32,500 bases of DNA from Reticulitermes lucifugus. Lineage: Eukaryota > Arthropoda > Insecta > Blattodea > Rhinotermitidae. The position numbers and the translations under genes were made by a program. Below, in pieces: positions 1-9,960 of the stretch. The notes below the pieces were generated by a model. The model saw only the letters and a list, made by a program, of their open reading frames with translations, did no database searches and was not told the origin of the DNA. The DNA is taken from positions 18,719 to 51,218 of the forward strand of contig JAKCWW010002929.1 of NCBI GenBank assembly GCA_026260175.1. The letters are read 5' to 3'. The first letter of the stretch is position 1. Each line of letters opens with the position of its first letter.

Positions 1-1
1 A

Positions 2-199
2 AGGCGTAAGCAGCTACTGGATGACATTAAGGAAAAGAGAAGATACTGGAAATTGAAAGAGGAGGCACTAGATCGCACCCTATGGAGAAACTCGCTTTGG
101 AAGAGGCTACGGACCTGTCGTGAGACAGACTACAGAATGAATGAAATCAAATTAACCCACCAGCTTCCATATCAGACTTCCTCAAGGCCACTAAGATAA
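2..199 (+). mobile_element. LINE (non-LTR retrotransposon) C-terminal coding remnant
   Basis: The frame starting at base 2 is open to a TAA at 197-199. It encodes a basic, Trp/Leu-rich tail that begins RRKQLLDDIKEKRRYWKLKE and continues with ALDRTLWRN. I recognise this as the conserved tail found behind the reverse transcriptase of a LINE family abundant in insect genomes; the recognition is from memory. The reading frame seems to shift after TLWRN, since the usual ending of this tail is not seen, so it is probably a dead copy. The rest of the element would lie left of the window. Confidence 0.55.
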
Positions 200-2439
200 A
201 ACTATCGGCACTAAATAACTAAATATTTAGAAAACAGGATTGCTCTAATAGCATGATATGCACACCAAGCTTCATAAAAATACAATTATTAGTTCACAGC
301 ACTTAATGGGAAGACGAGACAACGGATACAAAATGACACCACAACCCCATTTTTCCATACGGAACTCTGTTCACAAGATGAATGCTTCACAAGCACAATT
401 CAGACTCCTAAGAAGGTTGGAAGAAACACACCAAGAAAAAGAAACTATGAACACTCAAATCTGCTATGTTGTTGCGCCGTGTCGACTGGTAAATGATTAC
501 TGATATCAAGCAGAGTCTTACGATCGTTCGAAACGTCGGTAAACATTTACGAGTAGACATGGCGTAACAACACAGAAGACTGAATCTTAATCAAAGCCGC
601 TGTGCAAAAAGGAGCACTGTTACATACTTAACATCACCAAAATATATGAAAAATGAAAAACATTTACATGAACAGAAACAAAAGCCCACATTATAAACGT
701 ATGAAACTCCAAATAAGAAATCCTAAGAGAGTGGGATTTCTTCTGACACGATTGTATTCAGCAATGAATCAGATGACACCCCTTGCAGATTTTGTGGGAA
801 TAGGTAGGACAGGTCACAGGAAGACGTCTCTCGCGAAAAATGTAGATCATCGAAACAGCCATCGATCTAAACAACGCTGCTATTTCACAGAAAGTTTCAA
901 CATGCAACAGAGTATTAGGATAAACAACAGCTTGGTGATTCATGTGTAAATATTTATTTCTTTTGCAGGTAATACAGTAGTTAAGATATTGCAACTGTAA
1001 CAAACCTAATGTCATTTCAAGGAAGGTGTTCTTTGGATTTGCGTCTAAACCCCATACATCCTAAATACCACGTCTTTCCATATCTTGAACATACTTCTTC
1101 GCCCGTTTTTCTTGGTTTATAAGAAAATACAACCGTGTGGTAGCATAATGTACGTGTGTGTTTGCCCTCCTAATAATTTTGAATTAATCCATGAAATTTT
1201 AGTACATCTGTGTCCCTATCTTCTAACAAATTTGAAACACCTCATACTTTCATTAAATTTCGTATGAACTTCTTGCCATTAGAAGCTTTCAAGCCATCAA
1301 TCGTACCGAGATGGCGGCTGTGCGGTATACTATACTAGACCTTCGAAATGTATGGAGCTCTTGTTAGGGCAATTGCTCTTAATATAAAACAACATTGTGA
1401 CGGCACGAAATCTATACTTAGGGTTTCGTTTGACGACAGTAAATAGTGAACCACTGAAGCCAGGCATGTGAATTATATAATTAACTTTACTTTTTTTTAA
1501 TTTTAACAGTTACAGACATGTTGACAGTATGAAACCTTGAAGCTAAATTGGTCTTGAAGGCTTATATCGTAATATGAATATGTACAATCACGCGTGTAAA
1601 GACTTATTCACATATCTGCGACTGGACTCTGTGCCGTGTCGGACCGTGAAAGTACGCGTGGTAGCCGGAAAAAGCCGAATCGCTTTCAGCCACACCATGT
1701 CGCCCATAGGCCGTCGTATCTCAATTTACACAAACAGGACTGTGCACCGACTGTGCTGTGTCGGACCATTGCCTTCAGAAATCAATCCCGAAGCGATCCA
1801 CGACGACGCTGTCTGGGTACAGTGGCAGTCCAGTCCTTAAGTGGATAATTAATTTTATGATCGTTAACTTACGGCTATTTCTCTTGAACCTCCATGACAG
1901 AGACTGAAAGTCCGCGTGTTACTATATTCTTCCAAGTACTTCCTGTTTAAATATTTTTAAACCGAATGTCGCAACGATGTGGTTTACAACTCCGTCTCAT
2001 ATTCAAAAAGTTCCAGTCTGAAAATTGGTTATCCTGGATGAGGTTTCTAATGGTTTTCCTCAGTTCCTGCACAGGTTGAAACAGACATGACATATCGCAA
2101 TCGTCTCCTTTCGGGTTCATAATTCAAAAACCATCCTACCATTTGACACTACGTAACTTACGCAAATGAAATGACAGCGTTAAATAAATCTATAATAGAA
2201 TATTTATTATATGGTTTGGCAAAACACGGATATGTTACGACAGACCCAGTCACACTTTTATAAAAAACTGAATACAACAACTGACCTTGTTGCAAAAGGA
2301 CCAGACGTTTCCGTTCGTCCCACGTCACAATACAGATTCATTGCGGATATCCCATGCTGGCAACGGCGATAACAGCACGACGGAAAAGTTTCGTGGTTTT
2401 ATCCCTTTAACGCATAGTGGTTACCACATACTCCGCCAG
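200..2439. other. Non-coding, CpG-containing intergenic DNA
   Basis: No convincing exon, RNA gene or intact mobile element is seen. Short open frames here (such as 653-949 and 1574-1840) have neither a recognisable family nor good splice borders. A stretch near 2050-2070 resembles the 'ttttcctcag' core of the repeat described at 6815-6880. Confidence 0.5.
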
Positions 2440-2785
2440 GTTTAGCACTAAAAACTCTGTACAGTGCCCCCGCAGAGTGTATTTATTGGTATCGTACGAT
2501 TCTTACGATATACAGCGATGTTTCCCTATACAGCATTCTCCGAATGGTCTTTCTACTGGAAGCATAGTCGTACTGAGTTCTTTGTCAGGTACAAACTGAA
2601 TCTCTTAAATACAGTATACTAATAGACCCGAGTTCGATCCCGGTTCAGTTAATGTGAGATTTGTTGTAAAAAAAGCAATCTGCTTTCCCCTGTCAGTATC
2701 ATTCCACCAACGCCCCATACTCATCCGCATCTTCACGCTGTTCTTAAGAAAAGGAAAAGCGGGCGAAGCCTGGGACCTTCAAATA
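2440..2785 (+). repeat. Interspersed repeat family A, copy 1 (tRNA-promoter-like box)
   Basis: This stretch is clearly related to 8435-8815. Shared blocks are 2525-2555 with 8507-8537, the 'attccaccaa' block at about 2701-2722 with 8736-8757, and the 'aagcgggc' block at about 2757-2776 with 8787-8805. The block order and spacing are roughly kept. At 2632-2640 GTTCGATCC fits the B box of a polymerase III promoter, which suggests a tRNA-related SINE or a composite containing one. No clear A box or target-site duplication was found, so the ends are approximate. Confidence 0.55.
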
Positions 2786-3094
2786 AAGCAAGCAGTACTC
2801 TTCCGGAAATCGGGAGCATTGGGAAAACGAGTACTTATGTTTTTTTCTTTAGTTTTCAACTGACTACATGACTAAGGTGTTTAATAAACTTGCTACTGGC
2901 TACCGTCGCTGGTTCATACAGTCCCTCTGATTAAATTATTTCCCTTTTCGGGACAGAATTTCGTAGCTGGAAAATAGAAAATAGTGCTGAGAACATGTGG
3001 ACGGAAGAGGGAGGAAGGTACAACAGGATGGAAAACATTTCGTAATGAGGACCTTCATAATATGCCCTCATTACCAAAGGAAAGAGATTTTTCT

Positions 3095-3300
3095 CTTCTC
3101 CAAAGTGTCCAGACCGGCTGTGGGGCCCACCCAGTCTCCTCAATGGGTACCGGCAGTTCTTTCCACGGTAGTAAATCGGCCAGGGCGTGAAGGTGACCGC
3201 TCACCTCCATCCAGTGCCGAGTTTAAGAATTAGTGGAGCTATACCTCCATTCTCCACCGTGCCTTCATGGTGACGAGAATTAACAAAGAACTAACAAACT
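3095..3300 (+). repeat. Probable interspersed repeat fragment
   Basis: The GC-rich stretch resembles a repeat I recall from large hemimetabolous insect genomes (a 'gggtaccggc...gttctttcc' core followed by 'cgtgaaggtgacc'). There is no second copy in the window to prove it, and no terminal structure is visible. The overlapping open frames on both strands look incidental. Confidence 0.3.
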
Positions 3301-5838
3301 CATCAAGTAACCAACTCAATCGAGCAGAGTCCTTGAGAAGCTACCAGTCGCTCACCTAATCAGAACATTTCCGCTCCGTATGGAACCTGACTATTCAATA
3401 CCGCATTCACAAGAGATGTAATCCGTGAACAGTTGTAGCTGTACAATTTGAAAGGAAGAGACCAACTGGAAGACAACGTAAATGGAAGGATACTCTTATA
3501 ACGAAATACCGTTTGAGATTTTGGAGTGGATTCAGCTTACAAGGGATAGGCCTCAGTGGCGGTCTCTTTTGGACGTGGTTACACACTCAAACAGAGCAAG
3601 GGACCGTTATCTATGGTTCACTTGTTAGCAGTACAGCATCTACAGATAAGGCTCCCTGTCTCCTACAGCAGGAGATAATTGTGTTATCTTCCGAAGCACA
3701 GCATAACCAGTAACAACATCTCTGTGAAGAGCAGCGTTTGAGCACCATGCAGCGATAAGTGTAGCAAAACAAGATCATGTCTATAACAATAACAGAGCAG
3801 TATCTCTTCTACAGCAAAACATCATTAACTGTAATATGACACATTACGTTAGAAGTTATATGAGCTTATGCTCATTCTTGTTATCTAACGACAGTCTACG
3901 AACTGTAATGGTCATTTAGTAAAATGAGATGCGACGATGAGAGCGATCAACACCATACTGAAGATGAAGTGTCTTGACTTATTTGTAAATAATTTCGACA
4001 GTGGCCAGGAAGGTTGAAGAAAAACGAAAAATGGAAGGAATCCTCAGGACACAGGGTCTATCCTGCAAGATTGCGAGAATGTAAGGCACGGAACCAAGAT
4101 ATTCGGTGTGAAACAATAAATCACTATACATGACATTTAACAAAAAAGCAATGCTTGCCATTTTAGACTAAAGCAACGAAGCACCGCGCCTTACAATAAA
4201 ATTAAATTTAACAACAGACTAAGCTCGTTTCCAAACATCCTCTAAGGTTCTTTTCAGTTGTAGAAACTGAGCGCTGCTCCCAGCACTACTGTTCAGGGTC
4301 TTTATTTTATCTGACAAATACCGTCTTGTCACTTCCCGCAGCTATTTCGCCGCGCTTGTGGGTCGGTCGGATGATTGGGCTACGTTAATACCCGAGGCGA
4401 GCCGGGGGGAACCGACACACGATATTTGCTACATAAAATAGGAACCCCATGTTACTATGTCCCGTACTGTTTTTCTCAACTGTACTCGCATATAACAAAC
4501 ATTAGAATGTCCATCAATCTGAACTGAAAATAACGGTATACGTACGCGTAATCAGGCCCGTAGCCAGCATTCACTTGCACCGACTAGGAATTTGCAAAAT
4601 ATCAAACACAAGCATGCTGATCAGTCCACTAAAAAACGTGCGACACCCTACCGCATCCACGTGTTGCCTCTATTGAACGGACGTGCTTGGTAACAACTCA
4701 CTTTTAAAAATGTTACGTCTATGCAAGATGTTTTGTGCGGTGTTATACAGCGTATTGTGTAATTAAAGGGTTGATCTCGTTATCCCGACAAAGGCGCGTT
4801 TTACGCTTATGCATACATTATCTATATACAGTATAAGTATAACACGGCATTATATACGTATATAAACGTATGTACGGATAGGCCCTATACACCCGCAGTG
4901 GAAGTCGCTGCACCCATTATGTTTATGGTCTGGCTACAGGCCTGCCAGTGACTGAATTGTCTTAGTACGTGTTTCAGTGCCATGTGTCTAACATCATGCT
5001 TCTCAACCAGAAATTACTGTGTATATAACAACACATATTCTCTCACTTGTAATAACAGAACACTAATGACAATAAAACGCCCCTGAAATATATTACAATA
5101 CGCTACGACTATTCGACAGTTAACACCCATGTTAATTTATTTTAGAAAATCATCAGCTGGTATCGTAGGGGTGAAGGGATTTTCCAGAAATCTAGGAGCC
5201 ACCTCAAAATTCTAGGTGCCAGAAGGGCGGCACGAAGCACGTTCCACACTGAGGGCCCACAAATATTAGGCGCCATCGTACAATATTTAGTCGCCATGGC
5301 GACCTGGTGCCCGGGATTTGTACACCACTGTGGTAACGTGCTCAGTGTCAACACACGCTCGTACTTATGACTAGACGCAAATTATTTTTTTTTCTCGTAC
5401 TCAGTACGGTATTCTACCGACCTCGTATCATCATATGTAACTCTCTGTTTTTCTCCGTTCGTTAACAGCTTCCTGTTTATGACCACCACAGCAGTAGCAG
5501 CAGCACCACCACGACCTGTCCATTCATCTCCATATGGCTACGGCGTAAATATAAGTTCTATATCACAAATGCGCCTATGTGACCGACGTGCGTACAACTG
5601 AACACGAACAGAACAAAGCGCACGCGTATGTTTTCAACAACGACAGACTGAAAGGGAAAATGTGATAACCTCCGATAAATGTAACCAACCCACATACCTT
5701 TCCTCCGCCTTCAACTGACACTAACCAGAAGGCTCCGCAAGAACATTCTGTCCGAGAACTGTCAATTTGCAGTCACCAACCCGCTGTAATCTCAGGATGG
5801 ATATTTACGCCGACGCACAGCACGTTAGAAGCTGCTGC
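3301..5838. other. Intergenic DNA without a supportable gene
   Basis: No exon with a recognisable product is seen. The segment around 5150-5345, running into 'gccatggcgacc' at 5295-5306, looks repeat-like but has no partner in the window. Microsatellite-like AT stretches occur near 4800-4870. Confidence 0.45.
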
Positions 5839-5874
5839 TCAGAAATAACGCAATGAGAATAAATTATGTCTTAC

Positions 5875-6030
5875 CGTGTGAAGTTGCAGGATTTCGACCC
5901 CATCACAACACAGACTGTTTTGGTACTTCACACACTTTGTACGAATTCTGGTAGCACTACGACGTTCACGGCGAAGGCTGTCGTGGACTGATGTAACAGT
6001 GACGTCAGCTCGCGACGTCGGATCGAACAT
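5875..6030 (-). CDS. Candidate first coding exon, product unknown
   Basis: On the minus strand an ATG at 6028-6030 with A at -3 opens exactly 52 codons. They end at a good splice donor, ACG|GTAAGA (donor G at 5874), leaving phase 0. The peptide begins MFDPTSRADV, is Arg-rich in the middle (RRERRSATRIR) and has CCDG near its end. The DNA is CpG-rich and contains a perfect TGACGTCA palindrome at 6000-6007, as expected near an unmethylated promoter. Against it: no family is recognised, no second exon could be found at lower coordinates, and a 63-codon open frame with a GT nearby is not rare. It may be a real 5' exon, a fragment of a mobile element, or chance. Confidence 0.25.
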
Positions 6031-6814
6031 TTTCGCTTTCCGCGTCGGCCACTTGTTGGCGTTGCGGTCTCATAACCAAATAAAATAACATACGTGAAAG
6101 AATTAAATATATTGTTTAACGAGTGTTTACATCTGGTTCAGATGCATGCAGAATCTTACAGCTACGGAAAGAAAAGAGTTAGTTGTCCACGCAGCTGACG
6201 ACACAACACCGATTGTGTGACGTTATATGTCTTCTGCTTCACTCAATGTGATTCACTGACGTACGAACATCGACGTACGTGGCCTGCAGGCGTCACTGAC
6301 ATGAGTTGCACACGAAAATCGTGCCTTATGCAGCCCCTGTTATTAGTGAAGATTTTGTGACAAGAAAGTCTGAGATAAGGAAACCATAATGCGCAGAAGT
6401 GCAAGCTTCACACCAACTATACCGAACTGCTTCTGATCACATGCGAATGCACAGCATAACTGAACAAAGAAATGACTTAACGAACAAACTACACATAACC
6501 GTAGCCAATTTCTTTCCTTTTATAACGTATCGTTACGGACCTATTTCCTAAACAGTACTTTCCCTGCAAAACAGTGCGCCTCCTGTAGCAGTGTCTGACA
6601 AATGGATCAAGTTTCCAGATGGTTTCAACAAAAACACCGGACACAATTTATAAAATTCTGCCGACTGGACAAAAATGCACGCGCTATACATGTATGTGTT
6701 CGGTATATTCTGAATTTTTTCCCCACACAGAGAACAAAACCGGACACTTGGCAATTCTATTCAGGATGTGCCTATTTGGAATCTCGACCAGGACAGTGTC
6801 TAGTCTGACGTCTT
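6031..6814. other. Intergenic DNA, no gene seen
   Basis: If the candidate exon at 5875-6030 is real, its promoter would lie in the CpG-rich first hundred bases here (to about 6070). The rest shows no exon, RNA gene or repeat structure I can support. Confidence 0.4.
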
Positions 6815-6885
6815 CTCGAGGTTTTCCTCAGTCCCTTCGGGCGAGTGCCAAGTTAGTATTTCAATTAGAGAACGATCGCTTCCTA
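6815..6885 (+). repeat. Interspersed repeat family B, plus-strand fragment
   Basis: The block 'gttttcctcagtccctt' followed by 'agttagtattt' matches, in reverse orientation, the stretch at about 29813-29885 ('agtacttaaaa' and 'gtttttctcagtccctcc' when read on the minus strand). I recall the same core as part of a tRNA-like repeat widespread in arthropods. Only the core is preserved here. Confidence 0.45.
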
Positions 6886-7916
6886 CCAACTGTTTTTCAG
6901 TTTATCGTTCATTAAATCCTAAACCATTCAACGCTATGCAATCAGATATCCTGACAGCGTCGTCAAACAGTCCACAAAATAATAGCAATAGCAAGTCTAA
7001 TTCTTTCCCGAGGATCTAGTAGCCCTGCATCTGCCAAAAACCCCGCAACTTGGAACTCGAACGTTCAGTGCCGTGTTTACAACAGCCCATCACACGACTC
7101 TGTCCTGAGCCAGATGAATCCAGCCGTCATGCTCCACACCCTCCCATCCCACCTGTGCCTAGGTTTCGCAAGGTGCCTTCAGGGTTTCCAGGCAAAATAC
7201 TACGAATTATAAGGTTGTTAATGCGCTTACGTACTGCACCACCAAGACTAATGGGACAGTGGACGTGAAGACCCACGCCTTCTTAACATCGGGTTTTAAG
7301 ATAAAGGTTACATGTTCGGCTTCATTTCTGACCGCTTTTCCCTCAAGAATGAGCCCGCGCCACAAAACGACGGTTGTCAACCCGTGGGTGGAAAAGAAAA
7401 GCGCAGTCCGCCTAGACACCCAGAAGCATACATATAGTTCCTAATCAGATGTGCCCATTTTTGCAACGGAATTTTACGTTACCAGAACGACCTACACACG
7501 AATCGACCCATACGTAGCATGGGGGTTTACGTAATTGTTACTATTAACACAGAGAAATATGTGTTGCGATGAGGTGTGGCAACGCGATTTAATGCTCTAC
7601 ATCGCAACTGTTGCTACCATATGGCACGGGCGCTCCCATCCCACGTGTTACCTTTGACGTCTCGCGCGCCGCCCGGTTCAAGTTGGTATCGATCCAAGAT
7701 GGCGCGAACGGACCACAAAATAATACAACAGGGGGGAGGAAACGAACGTTTCTGTGTACATCATGACCTGACCTCACAAAAGAAAGAGAGGCGAACCTCA
7801 TACGTAGCCGCTTAGGAGCTACACAACCATGTCAAGCACTGGCACTGTGTAGAAGAGGCTGTAAACAACACTGCTCCGATGACATATGGCAACTTGTCTT
7901 CCACTCCTAACCTCAC
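6886..7916. other. CpG-rich intergenic DNA, no gene established
   Basis: This is one of the CpG-densest parts of the window; I count 13 CpG in 7621-7740. An ATG at 7698 sits in the context CAAGATGGCGCG, close to the TISU-type initiator (AAGATGGCGGC), and opens 38 codons to a TAG at 7813-7815. That is too little to call a gene. No splice-bounded exon was found. Confidence 0.4.
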
Positions 7917-8088
7917 CTTCTGTATGATGTAGCAGCGTGGATTGTAGGCAGTACAGATGTAGGTGCCATTGGCGTCCAGGCACGCCGTTAGTGGATCGGC
8001 GACCACCGCTTTGTGAGGTGGTGGAAGTTGCCCGCGGTTTCTCCGTTGGAGCATCTGTGTGGTAAGAGACTCTTGTGACCATGCCGAC
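7917..8088 (-). CDS. Weak candidate internal exon, product unknown
   Basis: A minus-strand frame stays open for 105 codons over 7812-8129. Inside it a strong donor AAG|GTGAGG (G at 7916) follows a Cys-containing segment with ANGTYICTAYNPRCYIIQK. A possible acceptor, CAACAG|GTCGGC, lies at 8089-8090 but has a poor pyrimidine tract. A second frame over the same DNA is also open for 100 codons, so the openness may simply reflect the GC-rich composition. I do not recognise the product, and no joining exon was found. Confidence 0.2.
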
Positions 8089-8434
8089 CTGTTGAGTCCA
8101 GGCAGTCCGCCAGCCGTACACGACAGCAACGTCAGCCAGCCCAGCTGCTCGTCACTGCCCCCTCCAGCTACGGACGAGGACGCCGGCGCGGTGGCTTCGT
8201 GGCATCTCGTGATGTGGCGGCAATCACCTTACTCACTTGGGCCAGGTTGCCGTCGGAACATGAGGGGCATGCATGTCCTTGGTGTGCCCGACAGACAACC
8301 GGAAGGTGCAAGGAATCATAATACGAGTAGGTCAAGCTAACAACATAATTGCTGTCCAGCCTGTCGTAAGCGGTCTGCCGAAAAAAAATTGCACGTGTTT
8401 AACATTTAACTCTAATGCACAACGGGTTCCGACA

Positions 8435-8815
8435 CTAAAGACTCAGTACTTCGCCCACACAATACGTGTCTTCCTCATGCTTCGTACAATAAACAGCCCT
8501 TATCTCCCTACACAGCATTCGCCGATTCGTCTTTCTTTCTAATGGAACCACACTGTGTTCTTTGTGAGCTACAAAATATATGTATTTGTATATAGTACAG
8601 AATAATTTTCATATCCACAGCCGTGTTCAGGCGGCAGACCGGGTTCAACCCCAGCACAATCCATATGGGATTTGTGGTGGACAATGCGGCACTGGCACAT
8701 GTTCCGAGTACTTCGGTTTACCCCCGTCATTATGATTCCACCAATGCTCCATACTCTACTATCACGTTACATTCATTAGTAAAACAAGCGGGCAAAGCCT
8801 GGGAACCTGTTTTTA
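8435..8815 (+). repeat. Interspersed repeat family A, copy 2
   Basis: This is the partner of 2440-2785, in the same orientation. It carries GTTCAACCC at 8643-8651, another match to the polymerase III B-box pattern at the same relative place as in copy 1. It is longer than copy 1 because of an insertion between the B box and the 'attccaccaa' block. Ends are approximate and no poly(A) or short tandem tail is obvious. Confidence 0.55.
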
Positions 8816-9298
8816 AGTTTTCAAAGGGCGCTGCAACATTATCTACGCACGAAGTGTGTAAATGACAAGAGAAAAAGGCGAGTCATTTGCTCATTATCTC
8901 TCATGTTTCACCTCCGAGTTATTCAACAGGTTTCTATTAAATTTGGCATTGTGCGGGCACACTAAATGTTGTTGGATGAATTGTATCTGCTTTACATTAA
9001 GATCAAATCGAACTTTCTTAAAAAAAATCCTTATAGGTAGAAGTTGGCTTACAACATGACATACACATCCCACTGCAATGTACGTTTACATACAGCATTT
9101 TTCGATACTGTGTGCACAGGATGATTTAGGAGGATATCTGCGATACTTCACACGAGTACAATACCTTAATCAAGTGATTCTGAGAAAATTAAGTCCCGTT
9201 AACATGGATCCAGTTCGGAACGTGTTATGGGTTATGTTTTAAAGTAGGGGCTTCAATAAAATATTTCACATACGAACTTTAATTAAAACGAAAATAAG
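8816..9298. other. Non-coding spacer
   Basis: Nothing is recognised between repeat copy 2 and the direct repeat that flanks the foldback element at 9314. Confidence 0.4.
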
Positions 9299-9313
9299 TG
9301 CTATTTAATAATA
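9299..9313 (+). repeat. Target-site duplication, left copy
   Basis: TGCTATTTAATAATA occurs here and again, identically, at 9673-9687, flanking the foldback element. A 15-bp duplication is long for a cut-and-paste DNA transposon and fits a target-primed retroelement. Confidence 0.7.
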
Positions 9314-9359
9314 CTCAACAATTAAACCAACAAATGCACTTTATTTCTTAGGTATTTCC

Positions 9360-9410
9360 ATTAACCCTACATATGTTTCGGCTGCAATAGAGCCATCATC
9401 AGAGGTTCAA
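9360..9410 (-). ncRNA. Hammerhead-ribozyme-like motif (element 1, left arm)
   Basis: Read on the minus strand: CTGATGA (9402-9396), one extra T, helix II GGCT/AGCC around a 7-nt loop, GAAA (9379-9376), the self-complementary CATATG (9375-9370), then TA before GGGTT. AACCT upstream pairs with GGGTT downstream to make a 5-bp helix I including one G-U pair. The predicted cleavage would follow the A at 9368. Helix III is just the palindrome, which would favour action as a dimer. The unpaired T after CTGATGA departs from the canonical core, so activity is unproven. Confidence 0.55.
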
Positions 9411-9542
9411 GGTCACATTCACTAATCCATTTGGTATCACCATTTATACACCACAATGTAAATCAATGCATGTTGACATACATTGTGGTGTATAAGTGGC
9501 GATACCAAATGGATTAGTGAATGTTGAAGTGAATGTGACCTT

Positions 9543-9592
9543 GAACCCCTGATGGTGGCTCTATTGCAGCCGAAACATATTTAGGGTTAATG
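9543..9592 (+). ncRNA. Degenerate hammerhead motif (element 1, right arm)
   Basis: This is the mirror copy of the motif at 9360-9410. Helices I (AACCC/GGGTT) and II (GGCT/AGCC) are kept, but the core reads CTGATGG instead of CTGATGA (9549-9555), and the CATATG palindrome has become CATATT. It is probably inactive. Confidence 0.5.
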
Positions 9593-9672
9593 GACATACC
9601 TAAGAAATACAGTGCATTTGTTGGTTTAATTGTTGAGTGTTATCAAAATGCACGGTGAACACAACGTAAAAT

Positions 9673-9687
9673 TGCTATTTAATAATA
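9673..9687 (+). repeat. Target-site duplication, right copy
   Basis: Identical to 9299-9313; it marks the right edge of foldback element 1 just after its 35-nt tail. Confidence 0.7.
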
Positions 9688-9719
9688 TAACGTATTTTAT
9701 ATATTTTAAAGAATATGGG

Positions 9720-9960
9720 GATTGTCATAGGCGTAACTTCGGAGGTGCAAGGGGAGACAAATGCCCCTCCAATATTTTTTTTTTACCTAAGAATAGTTTT
9801 CTGGCTACCGAATTGAAGAGGGGCAAATAAAAAAAAATTGGGATGAGAGTGGGAGTATGTATATTAAGTACTAGTTCAAACCAATCTTCGCCCTCTTTCT
9901 AACTTCACTCCTAATACCCATTGTCGANCCCCCCCCAATGTTATTAGCAAAGTTACACCT
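9720..9960. repeat. Repeat-like stretch with homopolymers and one undetermined base
   Basis: 'gaggtgcaaggggagacaaatgcccctcc' type sequence, a run of T near 9773-9783, 'gaggggcaaataaaa', a run of A and a C-run with an N at 9928. It looks like a decayed interspersed repeat; the N and C-run may be a sequencing or assembly uncertainty. Confidence 0.35.

Larger units (their letters stand above)
9314..9672. mobile_element. Foldback hammerhead element 1 (non-autonomous Penelope-like)
   Basis: This 359-bp element consists of two inverted arms, 9314 to about 9470 and about 9478 to 9637, that are near-perfect reverse complements with a few differences. They are followed by a 35-nt tail (9638-9672) present only on the right. 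The tail contains AATGCACGGT. A 15-bp direct repeat flanks the whole unit. Each arm contains a hammerhead-ribozyme-like core, intact on the minus strand of the left arm and mutated on the plus strand of the right arm. Head-to-head pseudo-LTRs, a one-sided tail of about 35 nt and hammerhead motifs are features described for Penelope-like retroelements. No reverse transcriptase is present, so it is non-autonomous or a remnant. The next element (11530-11907) has the same architecture. Confidence 0.65.

Noticed and set aside
1300..1325. GAGATGGCGGCTG as a TISU/YY1-type initiator
   Set aside because: The following frame is short and no exon or other promoter feature supports a gene here.
1574..1848. 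Two overlapping plus-strand frames with a repeated 'tgtcggacc' motif
   Set aside because: The repeat is short, the frames contradict each other, and neither resembles a known protein.
2600..2650. A tRNA gene at the GTTCGATCC box
   Set aside because: No acceptor stem, anticodon arm or A box can be folded around it; it is better explained as part of repeat family A.
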